Part shown: positions 33,701 through 42,000 of the stretch, piece after piece
Layout of the letters: the number at the start of each line of letters is the position of its first letter
How positions within the stretch are numbered: position 1 is the stretch's first letter
Position numbers and translations under genes: made by a program
Assembly (NCBI GenBank): GCA_037783545.1
Contig: JBBELK010000453.1
Location: 1,550,001-1,614,000 of the forward strand
DNA: 64,000 nucleotides
Direction: 5' to 3'
Source of the DNA: Henricia sp. BOLD:AAB3569
Lineage: Eukaryota; Echinodermata; Asteroidea; Spinulosida; Echinasteridae
The notes under the pieces: model-generated
The model's database searches: none
The model's input: only the letters and a program-made list of their open reading frames with translations
What the model was told of the DNA's origin: nothing

Positions 33701-35105
33701 GGCCCGGAATCGAACCCACATTCTAGTACTGGCACAGGAACTTGAGTTCGACGCGCTAGACCGCTCGGCCATAACACCCCACGGAAGATCCATTAAAATG
33801 CATCGCGTTGGAACACGCACACGCAGTACACAGCGCCCATGCATTTTAGACCCCGTAGATGCAAACCAAAAATAAGTAAATCGTTTGCAAACGATCTAAA
33901 TAATTTCATCTTTACGGATTATTTTCTGGTAAAATTATATCATTTTGAGCGGAAACCTTTTATTGGGTAGTTGCTATTAATTCAATTTTTACTTTCAGAA
34001 TTTTTCCCCTATAAACTCGTCGATTACTTTTTGGGGTCATTGCAAATGATACACTAAGCTCATTTTTTTAGAAAAGCTTTTATTGCAAGAAATTACCAAA
34101 AATCTTGGCAAACTGCAGTGAAAGACTGATAAACAGTTGTTGGATGTTGTGTCTAATTACTATTCTGGGGGATATTATGCCCCCATTATTGAACCATCTT
34201 ACTTTTTATTCAGGGGTGCCGAAATTAGGAGCATGCCGAAATTAGGGACGTTTACCCTAGGTAGGGACTTGGAAAAAAAGTTTGATTTTGATTGAAAATA
34301 CCATCCCACATTACAGATTATTTTCTGTAAATTCCAAAACAACTTCATCGCATAAATTGAGCAAGCGCCCCCACAGTGACATTGCCTAAATGCAGCAGGA
34401 GTACATATACTATAGCACACGTTGGGGCGCGCAACGTCATTGTCAATGTGTAATAGCACACATTTTCGCCTGGAATGTCATGAAAACCACGCACTCGACG
34501 ACGCTCACAAAGAGGAACTGAATCATTTTTGTGTGCTAAAACAAATAAACAAAGTGCATGTTTTTTACACTGAAATTTTGCACAAACAGTGACAATTCTC
34601 CCCAAACTGTCGCTGGTTTCACAATCACAAGTCTGTTTCGCAACACAAACTACCCTTTTTGGACCAGAAATCTCAGTCAAACAAACATCTTGCTGTGTTC
34701 GAATTTAAATATTAAAAAAAAATCGTTTTAAAAATAAAATATCGTCAGAAAGTATTCTTAATTTCAGTATCTATTAAAAAAGTTGGAATTGAACAATGCT
34801 GTTACTGTTAGTGTTTAATGTTTTACAGCGCATTTCTCACGATGCGCCACTAGCACTTCGCATACGGCAGAAACCCACTGTGAAACTGTACCTGCGCGAT
34901 GACGTCACAGATTTCCAAGTCCCTACCGTACCCGTACCGTACCCTAGGCCTTCATCATTTTGTCATGCCCTATAATATCAGTTATAAACAGGTTTTCCTG
35001 TCTCTATCATGGACATGGTTATATTCTTACCAGGGTATATATTCCCGAAGCAATGGACCCAGATCTCACGTTGTCAATACAACAGCATCTTTGCATAATC
35101 GCCAT
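21358..35105 (-). CDS. Gene B: LAPTM-like tetraspan protein with QGYPPQ-repeat tail (7 exons)
   Basis: Complete minus-strand gene. Exons: 35031-35105, 32741-32795, 30596-30714, 30042-30140, 24943-25038, 23128-23211 and 21358-21723. Together they are 894 nt, 297 codons plus TAA, with intron phases 0,1,0,0,0,0. The Cys triplet is at residues 7-9 and RSG at 14-16. Helices are about 16-37, 56-80, 88-113 and 132-156, with Asp148 inside helix 4. The loop before helix 4 has an N-G-T sequon at Asn129, on the luminal side in the LAPTM topology. The SQYQELR motif (157-163) ends helix 4. Residues 177-297 are a cytosolic Pro/Gln/Gly/Tyr tail with about eight YxPQQG units. The family acts in endosomal/lysosomal membranes and binds WW domains through PPxY, but I see no exact PPxY here. 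Other four-helix families of this shape (for example the insect DUF4728 type) cannot be excluded. No canonical AATAAA was found downstream. Confidence 0.85.
21392..21545. repeat. Coding minisatellite, 18-bp unit
   Basis: About eight tandem copies on the plus strand of CTGGGGAGGGTAGCCCTG, with a G/A variant that turns Pro into Ser in two units (YSPQQG). It lies in frame inside gene B exon 7, so slippage changes repeat number without breaking the frame. Confidence 0.9.
22495..22965. mobile_element. TTAA-type MITE with GTATACATGATTGG ends
   Basis: TTAAAGGCAGTATACATGATTGG at the left is inverted at the right as CCAATCATGTATACTATCTTTAA. The flanks carry a longer direct duplication (CTGCTTAAAACTTAAAAGAA at 22474 and TTGCTTAAAACTTAAAACAA at 22976). 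A right-end relative is near 61250-61332. In intron 6 of gene B. Confidence 0.6.
22674..22790. repeat. Degenerate TTCGCCC-(A)AA-ACA/CAT stutter repeat
   Basis: Units such as TTCGCCCCAAAACCATTTTG, CCCAAGTGCCATTTCGCCCC and CTACATCGCCCAAATGCTAC recur about every 15-16 bases. Such stutter blocks are often parts of MITE interiors. No coding interpretation. Confidence 0.55.
23128..23211 (-). CDS. Gene B exon 6 (end of helix 4, YQELR motif)
   Basis: Eighty-four nt, 28 codons, between acceptor AACATGCAG and donor GTAAGCTTG. It encodes [20 protein letters not shown] and then LQDIIAAR. It is the most conserved exon across B, C and D. Confidence 0.9.
23383..24826. repeat. Direct repeats flanking TATGCC-rich foldbacks
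   Basis: The block at 23383-23462 (..CAAAGGGTATGTTAACTTTT..GCTTGACCATACC) is repeated at 24745-24825. Between them are hairpins around GGCATAGTC (23513-23545, 24125-24145, 24595-24610), a TTTCACAAA..TTTGTGAAA foldback (23780-23905) and TATTGACTG/CAGTCAATA pairs. It looks like several nested MITEs in intron 5 of gene B. Confidence 0.45.
24943..25038 (-). CDS. Gene B exon 5 (luminal loop, start of helix 4)
   Basis: Ninety-six nt between acceptor ACCTCCAG and donor GTGAGTATAA. It encodes a polar loop with the N-G-T sequon, then [17 protein letters not shown]. The pyrimidine tract is weak. A family S3 SINE sits about 100 bp upstream in the intron, on the opposite strand. Confidence 0.8.
25136..25385 (+). 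mobile_element. tRNA-derived SINE, family S3
   Basis: Box B CGGGTTCGAATCCGGGG at 25180, then the tail GTGTATGTGGATTGGGTTTG .. GGTTTTCCTCCCACTTCT .. GGCATAAAGGGCCTTAGTTG. Minus-strand copies are at 52908-53168 and 61895-62090. Antisense in intron 4 of gene B, next to the exon 5 acceptor. Confidence 0.7.
25451..26655. repeat. CRE-rich composite repeat, second copy in opposite orientation
   Basis: Starts with hairpin GGCTTTTTCGTTTAGGACG../AAAAAGCC (25451-25477) and a T-run, then about 370-bp direct repeats keyed by CCACATGACCCAGGG at 25761, 26132 and 26501. TGACGTCA occurs at 25664, 26023 and 26394. The unit is the reverse complement of 2.1-2.7 kb, so the T-run here corresponds to the A-run there. 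A detached fourth unit lies at 27430-27625. In intron 4 of gene B. Confidence 0.7.
27430..27625. repeat. Detached unit of the CRE-rich repeat
   Basis: TACCAAAATATGCACTTTTA .. CCAAGGTCTTCATATTTAGC .. TCCTGGGTCAATTAAAGGCC matches the 26.1 and 26.5 kb units. It is separated from them by about 775 bp of unrelated sequence (26655-27430) that may be an insertion. Confidence 0.6.
27637..27808. repeat. 85-bp tandem duplication
   Basis: AAATGTCGACTTCTGTACGT starts at 27641 and again at 27726, and both units run through GACCTATAAACCTATAGACC with no difference seen. Confidence 0.88.
28453..28770 (+). mobile_element. tRNA-derived SINE, family S2 (full length)
   Basis: Box A TGTGGTCTAGTGGATA and box B GAGGTTCGAACCCCAC, then a tail with GTGTCTGTGTCCCTGGGCAA .. 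GCTGGGTGGATATGTGCGCT and an ATT-rich end. A truncated copy is in the 3' UTR of gene D at 58521-58712. Confidence 0.8.
29270..29612 (-). mobile_element. SINE family S1 (minus strand, 5'-truncated head)
   Basis: Read on the minus strand: box B GCCGGTTCGAACCTCCC, then CCCTTGAGCAAGGCACTCAA, CATCCTTTGGAAGGGATG, GTTGGTCCAGTGTGTTAGGT and GATCCCAGAGTATCC, the order of the 6231 copy. The 158-codon frame over it is a by-product. Confidence 0.7.
30042..30140 (-). CDS. Gene B exon 4 (helix 3)
   Basis: Ninety-nine nt, 33 codons, between acceptor TTTTTTTGCAG and donor GTGAGTGTTC. It starts [10 protein letters not shown], the counterpart of the LIPFF stretch opening helix 3 in LAPTM4, and has the same size as exon 4 of C. 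Confidence 0.88.
30371..30450. repeat. 20-bp tandem repeat
   Basis: GGTCCAGTCTAAGCCACTTC repeated about four times with decay at both ends, in intron 3 of gene B. Confidence 0.75.
30596..30714 (-). CDS. Gene B exon 3 (helix 2)
   Basis: 119 nt between acceptor TATTATTCCCAG and donor GTACATGTAG. It encodes the split Asp44, [11 protein letters not shown], then the hydrophobic helix 2 ending LLLVGVSK. A second AG six bases in (ATTCAG) would drop two residues without changing frame; I chose the outer site for its pyrimidine tract. Confidence 0.82.
32741..32795 (-). CDS. Gene B exon 2
   Basis: Fifty-five nt between acceptor TTTTCATGCAG and donor GTGAGTATG. It encodes [18 protein letters not shown] plus one base, nine nt shorter than in A and D. 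Ends in phase 1. Confidence 0.85.
32970..33280. repeat. Foldback with long arms
   Basis: Left arm TATCCGCCATTACTGTGTCC .. CGCCAAAGCGGAAATAATTC and the inverse right arm GAATTATTTTCGCTTTGGCG .. GGACACAGTAATGGCGGATA. A single arm with its flank recurs at 61800-61885. In intron 1 of gene B. Confidence 0.75.
33416..33440. repeat. (TTTA)n microsatellite
   Basis: About six uninterrupted TTTA units, in intron 1 of gene B. Confidence 0.9.
33528..33790 (-). mobile_element. SINE family S1 (minus strand)
   Basis: On the minus strand the head carries box A ATGGCCGAGCGGTCTAGC and box B GTGGGTTCGATTCCGGG. The tail CCTTCGGAAGGGATGTAAAG, GTTGGTCCAGTGTGTTACAT and GATCCCAGAGCATTC matches the 6231 copy. Confidence 0.78.
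35031..35105 (-). CDS. Gene B exon 1
   Basis: ATG at 35105, then [20 protein letters not shown] and GIYTL; donor GTAAGAATA. Phase 0. It aligns codon for codon with exon 1 of A and D. Confidence 0.88.
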
Positions 35106-35447
35106 GATAACGGACTCCTATTGCTAAATAAAAATGTAAACGAAGGAAAATGTCCCTCCGATCTTTCCTTCGGTTTGTACAGCTACCGGTATCTCTCCCT
35201 AGCTAGCTCTCCAGCCTAGCAGCGCAGCCGGCCAATACAAGGCCAAAAGGGCACGGCGGCGATATTATGGTGCTCTATACCTGCCACCGAGACATGCCCA
35301 GACATTTACAGGACCCCCATAGTTCGACGACAAAGTATGTGGCAGTTAAAAGCTACCGTAACCATCAGTTGCGGAATGTGCCGACAACATGAACAGGGTT
35401 TGGTTACTGCGTTCTCATTGGTTGGTTATATAAATAGCGATGACCTG

Positions 35448-35768
35448 GGCTGCTTTCGAGCGCTCGTCCCTGGGCCCAATTTCATAGAGCTGCTTAAGCA
35501 TGAACAATTGCTTAAGCATGAAAAATGTTGCTTGATAAAGTGAGGTTACCAGCAAAATATTCATGTGATAGCAATCGTGGTATGACCAGTGTTACAGGCT
35601 GTTTCATTACCATGACAATCACATGAAAATTTTGCTGGTAACCTCATTTTATCAAGCAACATTTTTCATGCTTAAGCAGCTCTATGAAATTGGCCCCAGG
35701 TGCTCCTAGGTGGTGGAAACGTTACGTCACACACATGGAGCACCTGGTGCCGCGCTCGAAAGCAGCCC
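35448..35768. mobile_element. Foldback MITE carrying a nested foldback
   Basis: Outer ends GGGCTGCTTTCGAGCGC and GCGCTCGAAAGCAGCCC are inverted. Inside, 35470-35700 is a second inverted element, TGGGCCCAATTTCATAGAGC .. GCTCTATGAAATTGGCCCCA, with arms of about 90 bp. Confidence 0.8.
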
Positions 35769-36399
35769 TTGTGGTTTGGTTATAGATTGGTTCCCGATCC
35801 CTATAGATTGGTTCGCTTATTGCGAAAATATAGGGATCGGTAAAGGGCAGCCATGACGGGCAGAATTCTGCCCGTCACGTGGTTATTATTATTTTTATAT
35901 TTTTAGTAAGTGCGCAGATTTTGAATTGACATTTGTAACTTGGCCGTGCGTGTCGAACATATCCAATTATGTAAATAAAGTACATTGCCTAAAGCAAAGG
36001 ACTTGGCCAATTTTTAAATATAAAAAACACAATGCGCACGCGCAAAGACGACCAATTACAGATCAATATGAAGCGCCTTTACCTGTCCTTATATTCTCCT
36101 GTGTGGAATATGTGGACGGGAACCAGTCTAGTTTGGTTACTGCGTTCGCATTGGTCGGTTATATATAGCGATGACCACATTAAAGGGATGCCCTCACAAT
36201 GTGCGAAAACAAGGTTGTAAAGCTTCAAAGGAAAATGAACGGTCACGCTCAACTAGACATGTCCGGTCACGTATTCTTCATACGCACACAAGTTTCTGTA
36301 CATGAGTACATGATTGAGAAACTATAATAGTTTCCACTCGTAATTAAAAGCCTATGTCGGAAAAAACCTGCTCTGAAACGGCATAGCATAAATCGCGCA

Positions 36400-36605
36400 G
36401 GTTAGGTGAGTTTTTGCGACCATAAGAAGAAATTTGCGGCAAATCCACGCTCATTAAAATACAAAAACACAATGGAAATTCCTGGCAGTGCCCAGATACC
36501 GCCTGGAATGTCCGTGTTTCGCCTGGACTTTCCTTTGTGTTTTTGTATTTTAATGAGCGTAGATCTGCCCGCAGATTATGGTCGCAAAAACTCGACCTAG
36601 CCTGC
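36400..36605. repeat. Foldback with TTTTTGCGACCATAA ends
   Basis: GAGTTTTTGCGACCATAAG .. GCTCATTAAAATACAAAAAC on the left pairs with GTTTTTGTATTTTAATGAGC .. TTATGGTCGCAAAAACTC on the right. A shorter related stem (CTCATTAAAATACAGGAATA) is at 50018-50075. Confidence 0.7.
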
Positions 36606-36746
36606 ATGCAGGACTTACGCTACCGTTTTCCATCACATATAGCTAGAGAGATTGGTCTGGTCGATCCGTGACGGATGTGCTGATAGTGTTTCGATTTTAA
36701 TGAATAAATTTACACTTAGAAAGAACTCTGTATTGTACCATGACCA

Positions 36747-36950
36747 CCTGGTTTAAGACCGCCTGGTGACCTGAACGCTGATAATGACCCTCACCTTGCG
36801 GCTCGGGCCATTATCACGTACAGTTAATATACCCAGCACGATATGGGGCCTGGTTTAAGACCGCCTGGTGACCTGAACGCTGATAATGACCCTCACCTTG
36901 CGGCTCGGGCCATTATCACGTACAGTTCATATACCCAGCACGATATGGGG
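36747..36950. repeat. 102-bp tandem duplication
   Basis: CCTGGTTTAAGACCGCCTGG starts at 36747 and 36849. One base differs by eye (ACAGTTAATATA against ACAGTTCATATA). Confidence 0.88.
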
Positions 36951-37700
36951 CCTAGGATCCCCCCCCCCCCCCCCCCCCAACGCCCCTATATATGACTCAA
37001 CACACTTTTCCATTTTGTTAACGCACCAACCCCCCCCCCCCCCCCTCACCCCTCCCCTAAAAACTGAAAGGAATTCGTTTGGAATTCCTTGGATGTTTGA
37101 GACACAATGGGGGAACAATGGTAGGGGGTTGTACCCTCGGCCCCATATTGTGCTGCATATGACAGTTCAAGACCGGCAAAACAAACTGTTATCCCAAAAT
37201 GATATGACAACGTAAATGTTTAAAAATGAACAAGAAATTAAAATTTTACAAATTACTATCTCTAAAATATAGCGAACGCAATATAGGTGGAAGCAAAGCA
37301 AAATACCCATTACATTATATTAACCTCTGAAAGTACTAAGTCAGTCCTGAGTCCTGACATAGGTTTTATGCCTTTTGGGTTTATAAAGCGAGAGATATAC
37401 AAATACATGTAGGCCTATTACAGTATAGGCCTATGGCTCTAATACTGCAATAGGATCATTGGTGAACTGACAACAGTATACACAAGCATAAAAACATAAC
37501 ATAATGTCAGTATCTCATTTCACCTGCATGTGTCAAGTTTGCTTTTTGGAAGGATAGACACTTATTAAATACTCATTTGATCAAGTCAAAACTGAAACCT
37601 TTCATAATTCAACGCGGCAGTTAAATATTTCGCGTATCAGACTGTTCTGGAAAACGTGATACAGTCATACATGTACAATGTACTTGATAAATGTAGTCTG

Positions 37701-37932
37701 TTAAGCCGGCCGTACACCTTAAGAGTTTCGTCCGCGATCCGATCATGTTGCGCAAGTTGAGCAGTCGCATCACAGGGTGTACTGGTTTTGCGATGCGTTC
37801 CGATGGCGATGTGGTCACGATTTTGTGTACGTTTCCGTCGCAACGAAATCGCAGAATTTCGAGCATGCTCGAAATTTGGCGTGTCTGTGCAATCGCAACG
37901 GAGTCGGAACGCAAGGTGTATGGCCGGCTTTA
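37701..37932. mobile_element. Foldback MITE (232 bp)
   Basis: TTAAGCCGGCCGTACACCTT at the left is inverted at the right (AAGGTGTATGGCCGGCTTTA). The interior (GATGCGTTCCGATGGCGA, CGCAACGGAGTCGG) also pairs partly. Confidence 0.7.
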
Positions 37933-38524
37933 GTAACGCCTTGGTTCCGGAATCGCAATCCTCATGCCCTTTGTTGGAGACTGAACGGGGAAAATGCTTT
38001 CCTGTGAAGATACAAACACACACAAAGCGAGACGCATAATAAAAACCTTCGCCAAAGGTCATTGACGCACACATCACAAAAGTCAGGTGGTTACGGGGAT
38101 ACGAAGGGTAAAATACAGGCGGCAAAGTTCCTGTTTCTATAAAAAAAAAATTAAAAAATGCTTTTCGTGTTTGGTCTGTGGTGCGCATATACTAATTCGA
38201 AATACATGTATTGACAGTAATTCGATAACTAAACGTTGGTCGATTTTTTCGTTGATGTCTCATTTGAAAGCGAATAACTTTTATGTTTCTAGAAAAATAT
38301 CAATTCAAAAAAACTTTTATTTTTCGACTGTATATCTTTAGCGAAAAAAACACCAACTTTGTATTTCAGACATCGGCAACCCTGTGAAAAACGCCGTTTT
38401 TATACGGCCGTGTTTGAGCAGTGAGTTGAGTTTATTGGCGGACCGCCAATAATTCGAAATATTGACAGTAATTGTTCAATAACTAAACCTTGGTCGATTT
38501 TTGTTATAGACGATGTGCTCTTTG

Positions 38525-38735
38525 TTTATATCTAACGCGCCCTCTGTTGAAAATTGGTCGTCGTTATGCGCGCGCATCCTGTTTTGCATTCATTTGGTTT
38601 GGTAATGATGCCAAAGGTCACAAAATTCAAAGACGATTTGGCATGCGACCTCATTGCTGAACCAAATTGATGTAAAACATGATGCGTGCGCATAACGCCG
38701 GGCATGTTTTGGTTTGTTGTGACGTCAGAGGGCAC
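38525..38735. repeat. Repeat shared in inverse orientation with 50098-50282
   Basis: CCTCTGTTGAAAATTGGTCG .. TGCGCGCGCATCCTGTTTTG .. GTCACAAAATTCAAAGACGA .. CGGGCATGTTTTGGTTTGTT is the reverse complement of the block at 50098-50282. It has weak internal inverted symmetry (TTATGCGCGCGCATC / GATGCGTGCGCATAA). Confidence 0.7.
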
Positions 38736-39005
38736 ATTGTCTATATATGTGATTTAACGGAGCCCTATGATCAGGGGTAATAATAATATAGGCGCTTTGA
38801 TAAGGGTTTCTCTGGATAAGTGAACGGTATAAGTACATAACAGATTATGATTATTGCTAAAATGGTATAACCAGCATAGCCAAGGCATTGCTGTGCTGTA
38901 GCAAGATGGCGAAAAAGTTGCTTCACTGGCTGGGGGTGCCACACAGCAATCCATAATTGTACACATATCAGGAGGGAATGGACTGATACAAAATAGACTG
39001 ATCAC

Positions 39006-39080
39006 CTGTCGAACAAGTCTTGTATCCTCACCGTACCTTAGTTCTTGATACCGAGAGATCACACACAGCAGACCCAGCAC
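39006..39080 (-). CDS. Gene C exon 6 (YQELR motif)
   Basis: Seventy-five nt between acceptor GTTATCAG and donor GTGATCAGTC. It encodes VLGLLCVISRYQELRYGEDT and RLVRQ. The donor is not consensus at +4 and +5. An upstream GTACGG or GTGAGG inside the exon are alternatives that would shorten it. Confidence 0.78.
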
Positions 39081-42000
39081 CTGATAACGAATTTAAAATA
39101 TATGCCAAGTTATTCCGTGTGAGGAATACACCCCGCCCCCAAACATGCCCCGCCCCAAACCCGCCACGCCTCCAGACACTGCAGCGAGTGCTGCAATTAA
39201 GGTTAAAGGTAGAGTACAATATTTGCAGTGACAAAAATTTCACAAGAAAAGCCTTACTATAAGAGTTAAACATAACACCACATGAATTTATTTCTGTCCA
39301 AAATGGTATTTTGTGTGAAGCCCCCGTCACACTTATTCGGAATTAGCAGGAATCAAGCAGAACCAGCCGGAATGACAAATTTTCAAAATTCGTGCCACGT
39401 TCGGGCGGGAATTTCAAACTGACCAACATTCTTACAGCTTTGTAAGAATGCCGTTCGAATACTTATAATGCGCTTCGAACCGTGCTGAGAAATGTGCTTA
39501 TAATGTAACACGAATGTCCCGAGTGTACCAAGAATCCCACCGGAATGGTCCCCGATAGGGTTTAAAACGCTGCCGAATCTAGCATTTTCATCAGTCTCAG
39601 CCCAGACCATGTTGCTTTGCGGCAGCTAGCTGCGTTTTCATGCGATTCGGTGGTGTTCTGAATTACGTCCGGACTCATTCAAGGGCCAATCGGGACGTTC
39701 CGACTGCATTCGAGATGTATTCGAGCGGCAATAGAAATATTCAGAAGGCATTCGAAGTGCATTCCAGCTGAACTATTTTAGTATCAAAATAGATTCCGGC
39801 AGCAATCGAGATACACTCGAGGTGCATTCCGGCTCATTTGAGGCACATTCGGGACATTCTGGCAGGATTGCCATGGCTTGCCATTTCGATTTTTCCCTCG
39901 AACGCGATCAGAATGTTTCGAATTATGTTGGAATGCCGTAAGAATAGTTAGAATGCAGTCAAAATACAGTTAGAATACACTTCGAATGCCGTTCGATATT
40001 TCTCCTCTTCGAATGCACCTCGAATGTTTTGAGCATGAGCAAAACATTCGGGCCGGCCACAAGAATGGGCCCAAATGTTTGGAATGCATTCGGAATGCAG
40101 TCAGAATTTTTAGAATGCACTTCGAATATCCCGGAATACACGAGGAAGTTTTATCCCGACGGCATTCCGGCTCAATCCGCCTCTAGTGTGACTGGGGTAT
40201 GAGAAATTAACAATTTAAAGGGAACACCGGCTTACTGTTTACATAATGTAGCGATCTAGCATCCTTGACAAACAATTTTCGATGGTCGTTGTGAAAAAAA
40301 ATTATCAAGATGTCACGTAATTTGCAGAAAGTTTATAACTAGTTTCAACTTTGCGTCAGATTTGCGTTCGCGTTCGCTTTTGCGTGATGTTTGAACCGGC
40401 CTTAATCAAGAGGCACCCCTTGGTGCCCTTTTTTGATGGGGAGGGAGGGGGAAAAAAGACAAAGACGTTTCAAACTTACATCAAGTACAATGAAAACTCC
40501 AGAGGCGGAAAGGGCGACGAGATTAAATACGTTATTCATGTAGCCATCCTCAAACGCCTGGGCAGGAAAAAAAGTGTGCTGTCATTTTCGAGACAAATGC
40601 CATGTGGAATTATTGTATAAAATAATTTTAGCAATTGTTGGCCGACGATCATTGGAAACAACAACAACGCTTTTTCCAAAATTGGTCTGTGACAAACAAG
40701 GTAATAGGTCCCAGTTCTCTGCAAACGTCTTTCAGTTATATCTCAAGAGGGCGTGCGGTGTATATCCTCCATTGGCGGCCAAAAGCAACCACTGATCCTT
40801 GTATTATAATCACTGCTTACAATACCAGATGGCGCTATGCGAGAAATGAAGCAACACGTCAGCCATCTTACTACAGGCAAGACACTGCTTTGCCTAGACT
40901 GCACCCCGGTCCACACGATCGCTTGCAATCCAATTATCACATAATTAGTGAAAATGGCATTACCATGAGTCTAGACAAGACATTGTATTTCCTGGAGTAA
41001 GATGGCGGACGGTTGCTTTATGCGCATCTTTTTATGACGTTACACCAGAGGGTATAAGGCTTTGTTTTTTAGGACATGCACTGATATTGATTTTGTGTTT
41101 ATGTTATTGACAAACGAAAAAACACGACCCTAGCTATAACATAGAGCTTTATTTTTTAATGCAATCGACAAGAGGCTCGGTTCGGCTCAGGTTCGGTTCT
41201 ACTCGGTGCGGTTCGATTGTACTTGTTTCGACACGGCATAGTTTAGTTCGGTTGGAACAATTCGGTTCGGGTTAGTTCGTATTAAAGTGCGAGGAGCCTT
41301 TACATGACAAGCTTTTGGTACTCACCGAGAGCATGATATATAAATACAGAGCGCAGAGAGCACAGTGAACCAGGCTAGTGAGCACACTGGCTACGATGTA
41401 CGGGATGAGAAGACCGCGACGATCCTGCAATATGATGAAAACAGTTTTAAAATGCTCAGCGCGTCCCTGAGACACTATGAGAAAACCTTCATAACGAGCT
41501 CGGGTAGGACTCGAACCCACAACCTTCTGCATACTAGGCAGATGGCTTAACCACTCGATCACCGAGTTTGCTGGTGCTGAATGGCCGGTTCGAATCCTAC
41601 AGCAGCGGGAACAGCAACTGATGAGGGAAGGTGCCTTTCTCAGGGATGTGATTGTTCCGGTTTTTCCCGGAACTTTCTTTTGTCTCATTGGTTTGTGACA
41701 ATGATTATTCCGGGAAAACCGGAACAAATCACATCCCTGCTTTCTGTTTGATCGGCTTATTTTATGTAACTATTACATCAATTAAAGGCCTATTATATCA
41801 TATAGATGAAAATGCTTTACGAATTCCAGAAACAACAGCATTACATAACTAAACAATAATGTTGATAAACTGCCTTGTATAGAAATTTCAGCCACAAAGA
41901 TATAATAATACTTGATAGAAAAATCCATGCATGGTTTTTGTGTTGAATAAAAAAAAATTAAAAAAAATAGTTGGCAATTTCTTCCACAAACTTGTAACAT

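Larger units (their letters stand above)
35106..39005. other. Interval between gene B start and gene C exon 6
   Basis: It should contain the gene B promoter and the missing last exon of gene C. I found neither as a clear signal. It holds nested foldbacks, two tandem duplications and poly(C) runs (36958-36978, 37030-37045) whose reading frames are not genes. Confidence 0.5.

Noticed and set aside
36886-37215. Proline-rich frame with poly(P) runs
   Set aside because: Produced by C-homopolymers at 36958 and 37030, on the strand opposite to gene C, so it is not the missing tail exon.
37637-38188. 183-codon minus-strand open frame
   Set aside because: It runs through the 37701-37932 foldback and unrelated flanks, with no domain, signal or codon bias; chance.
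38741-38764. Possible 24-nt terminal exon of gene C (GSVKSHI then stop)
   Set aside because: The acceptor ATCATAG is weak and such a tail is not supported by any paralogue.
38754-39080. Read-through of gene C exon 6 as an alternative 83-residue C-terminus
   Set aside because: It passes a GT donor position homologous to B and D, and the extension has no resemblance to the family tail.
39986-40186. 66-codon frame conserved at 59396-59596
   Set aside because: Similarity is explained by the shared Harbinger-like MITE; no sign of protein-level selection can be seen from two copies.
41497-41570. Functional tRNA gene on the minus strand
   Set aside because: Arms pair imperfectly, and tRNA-headed SINEs are common in this window; a covariance-model search would be decisive.
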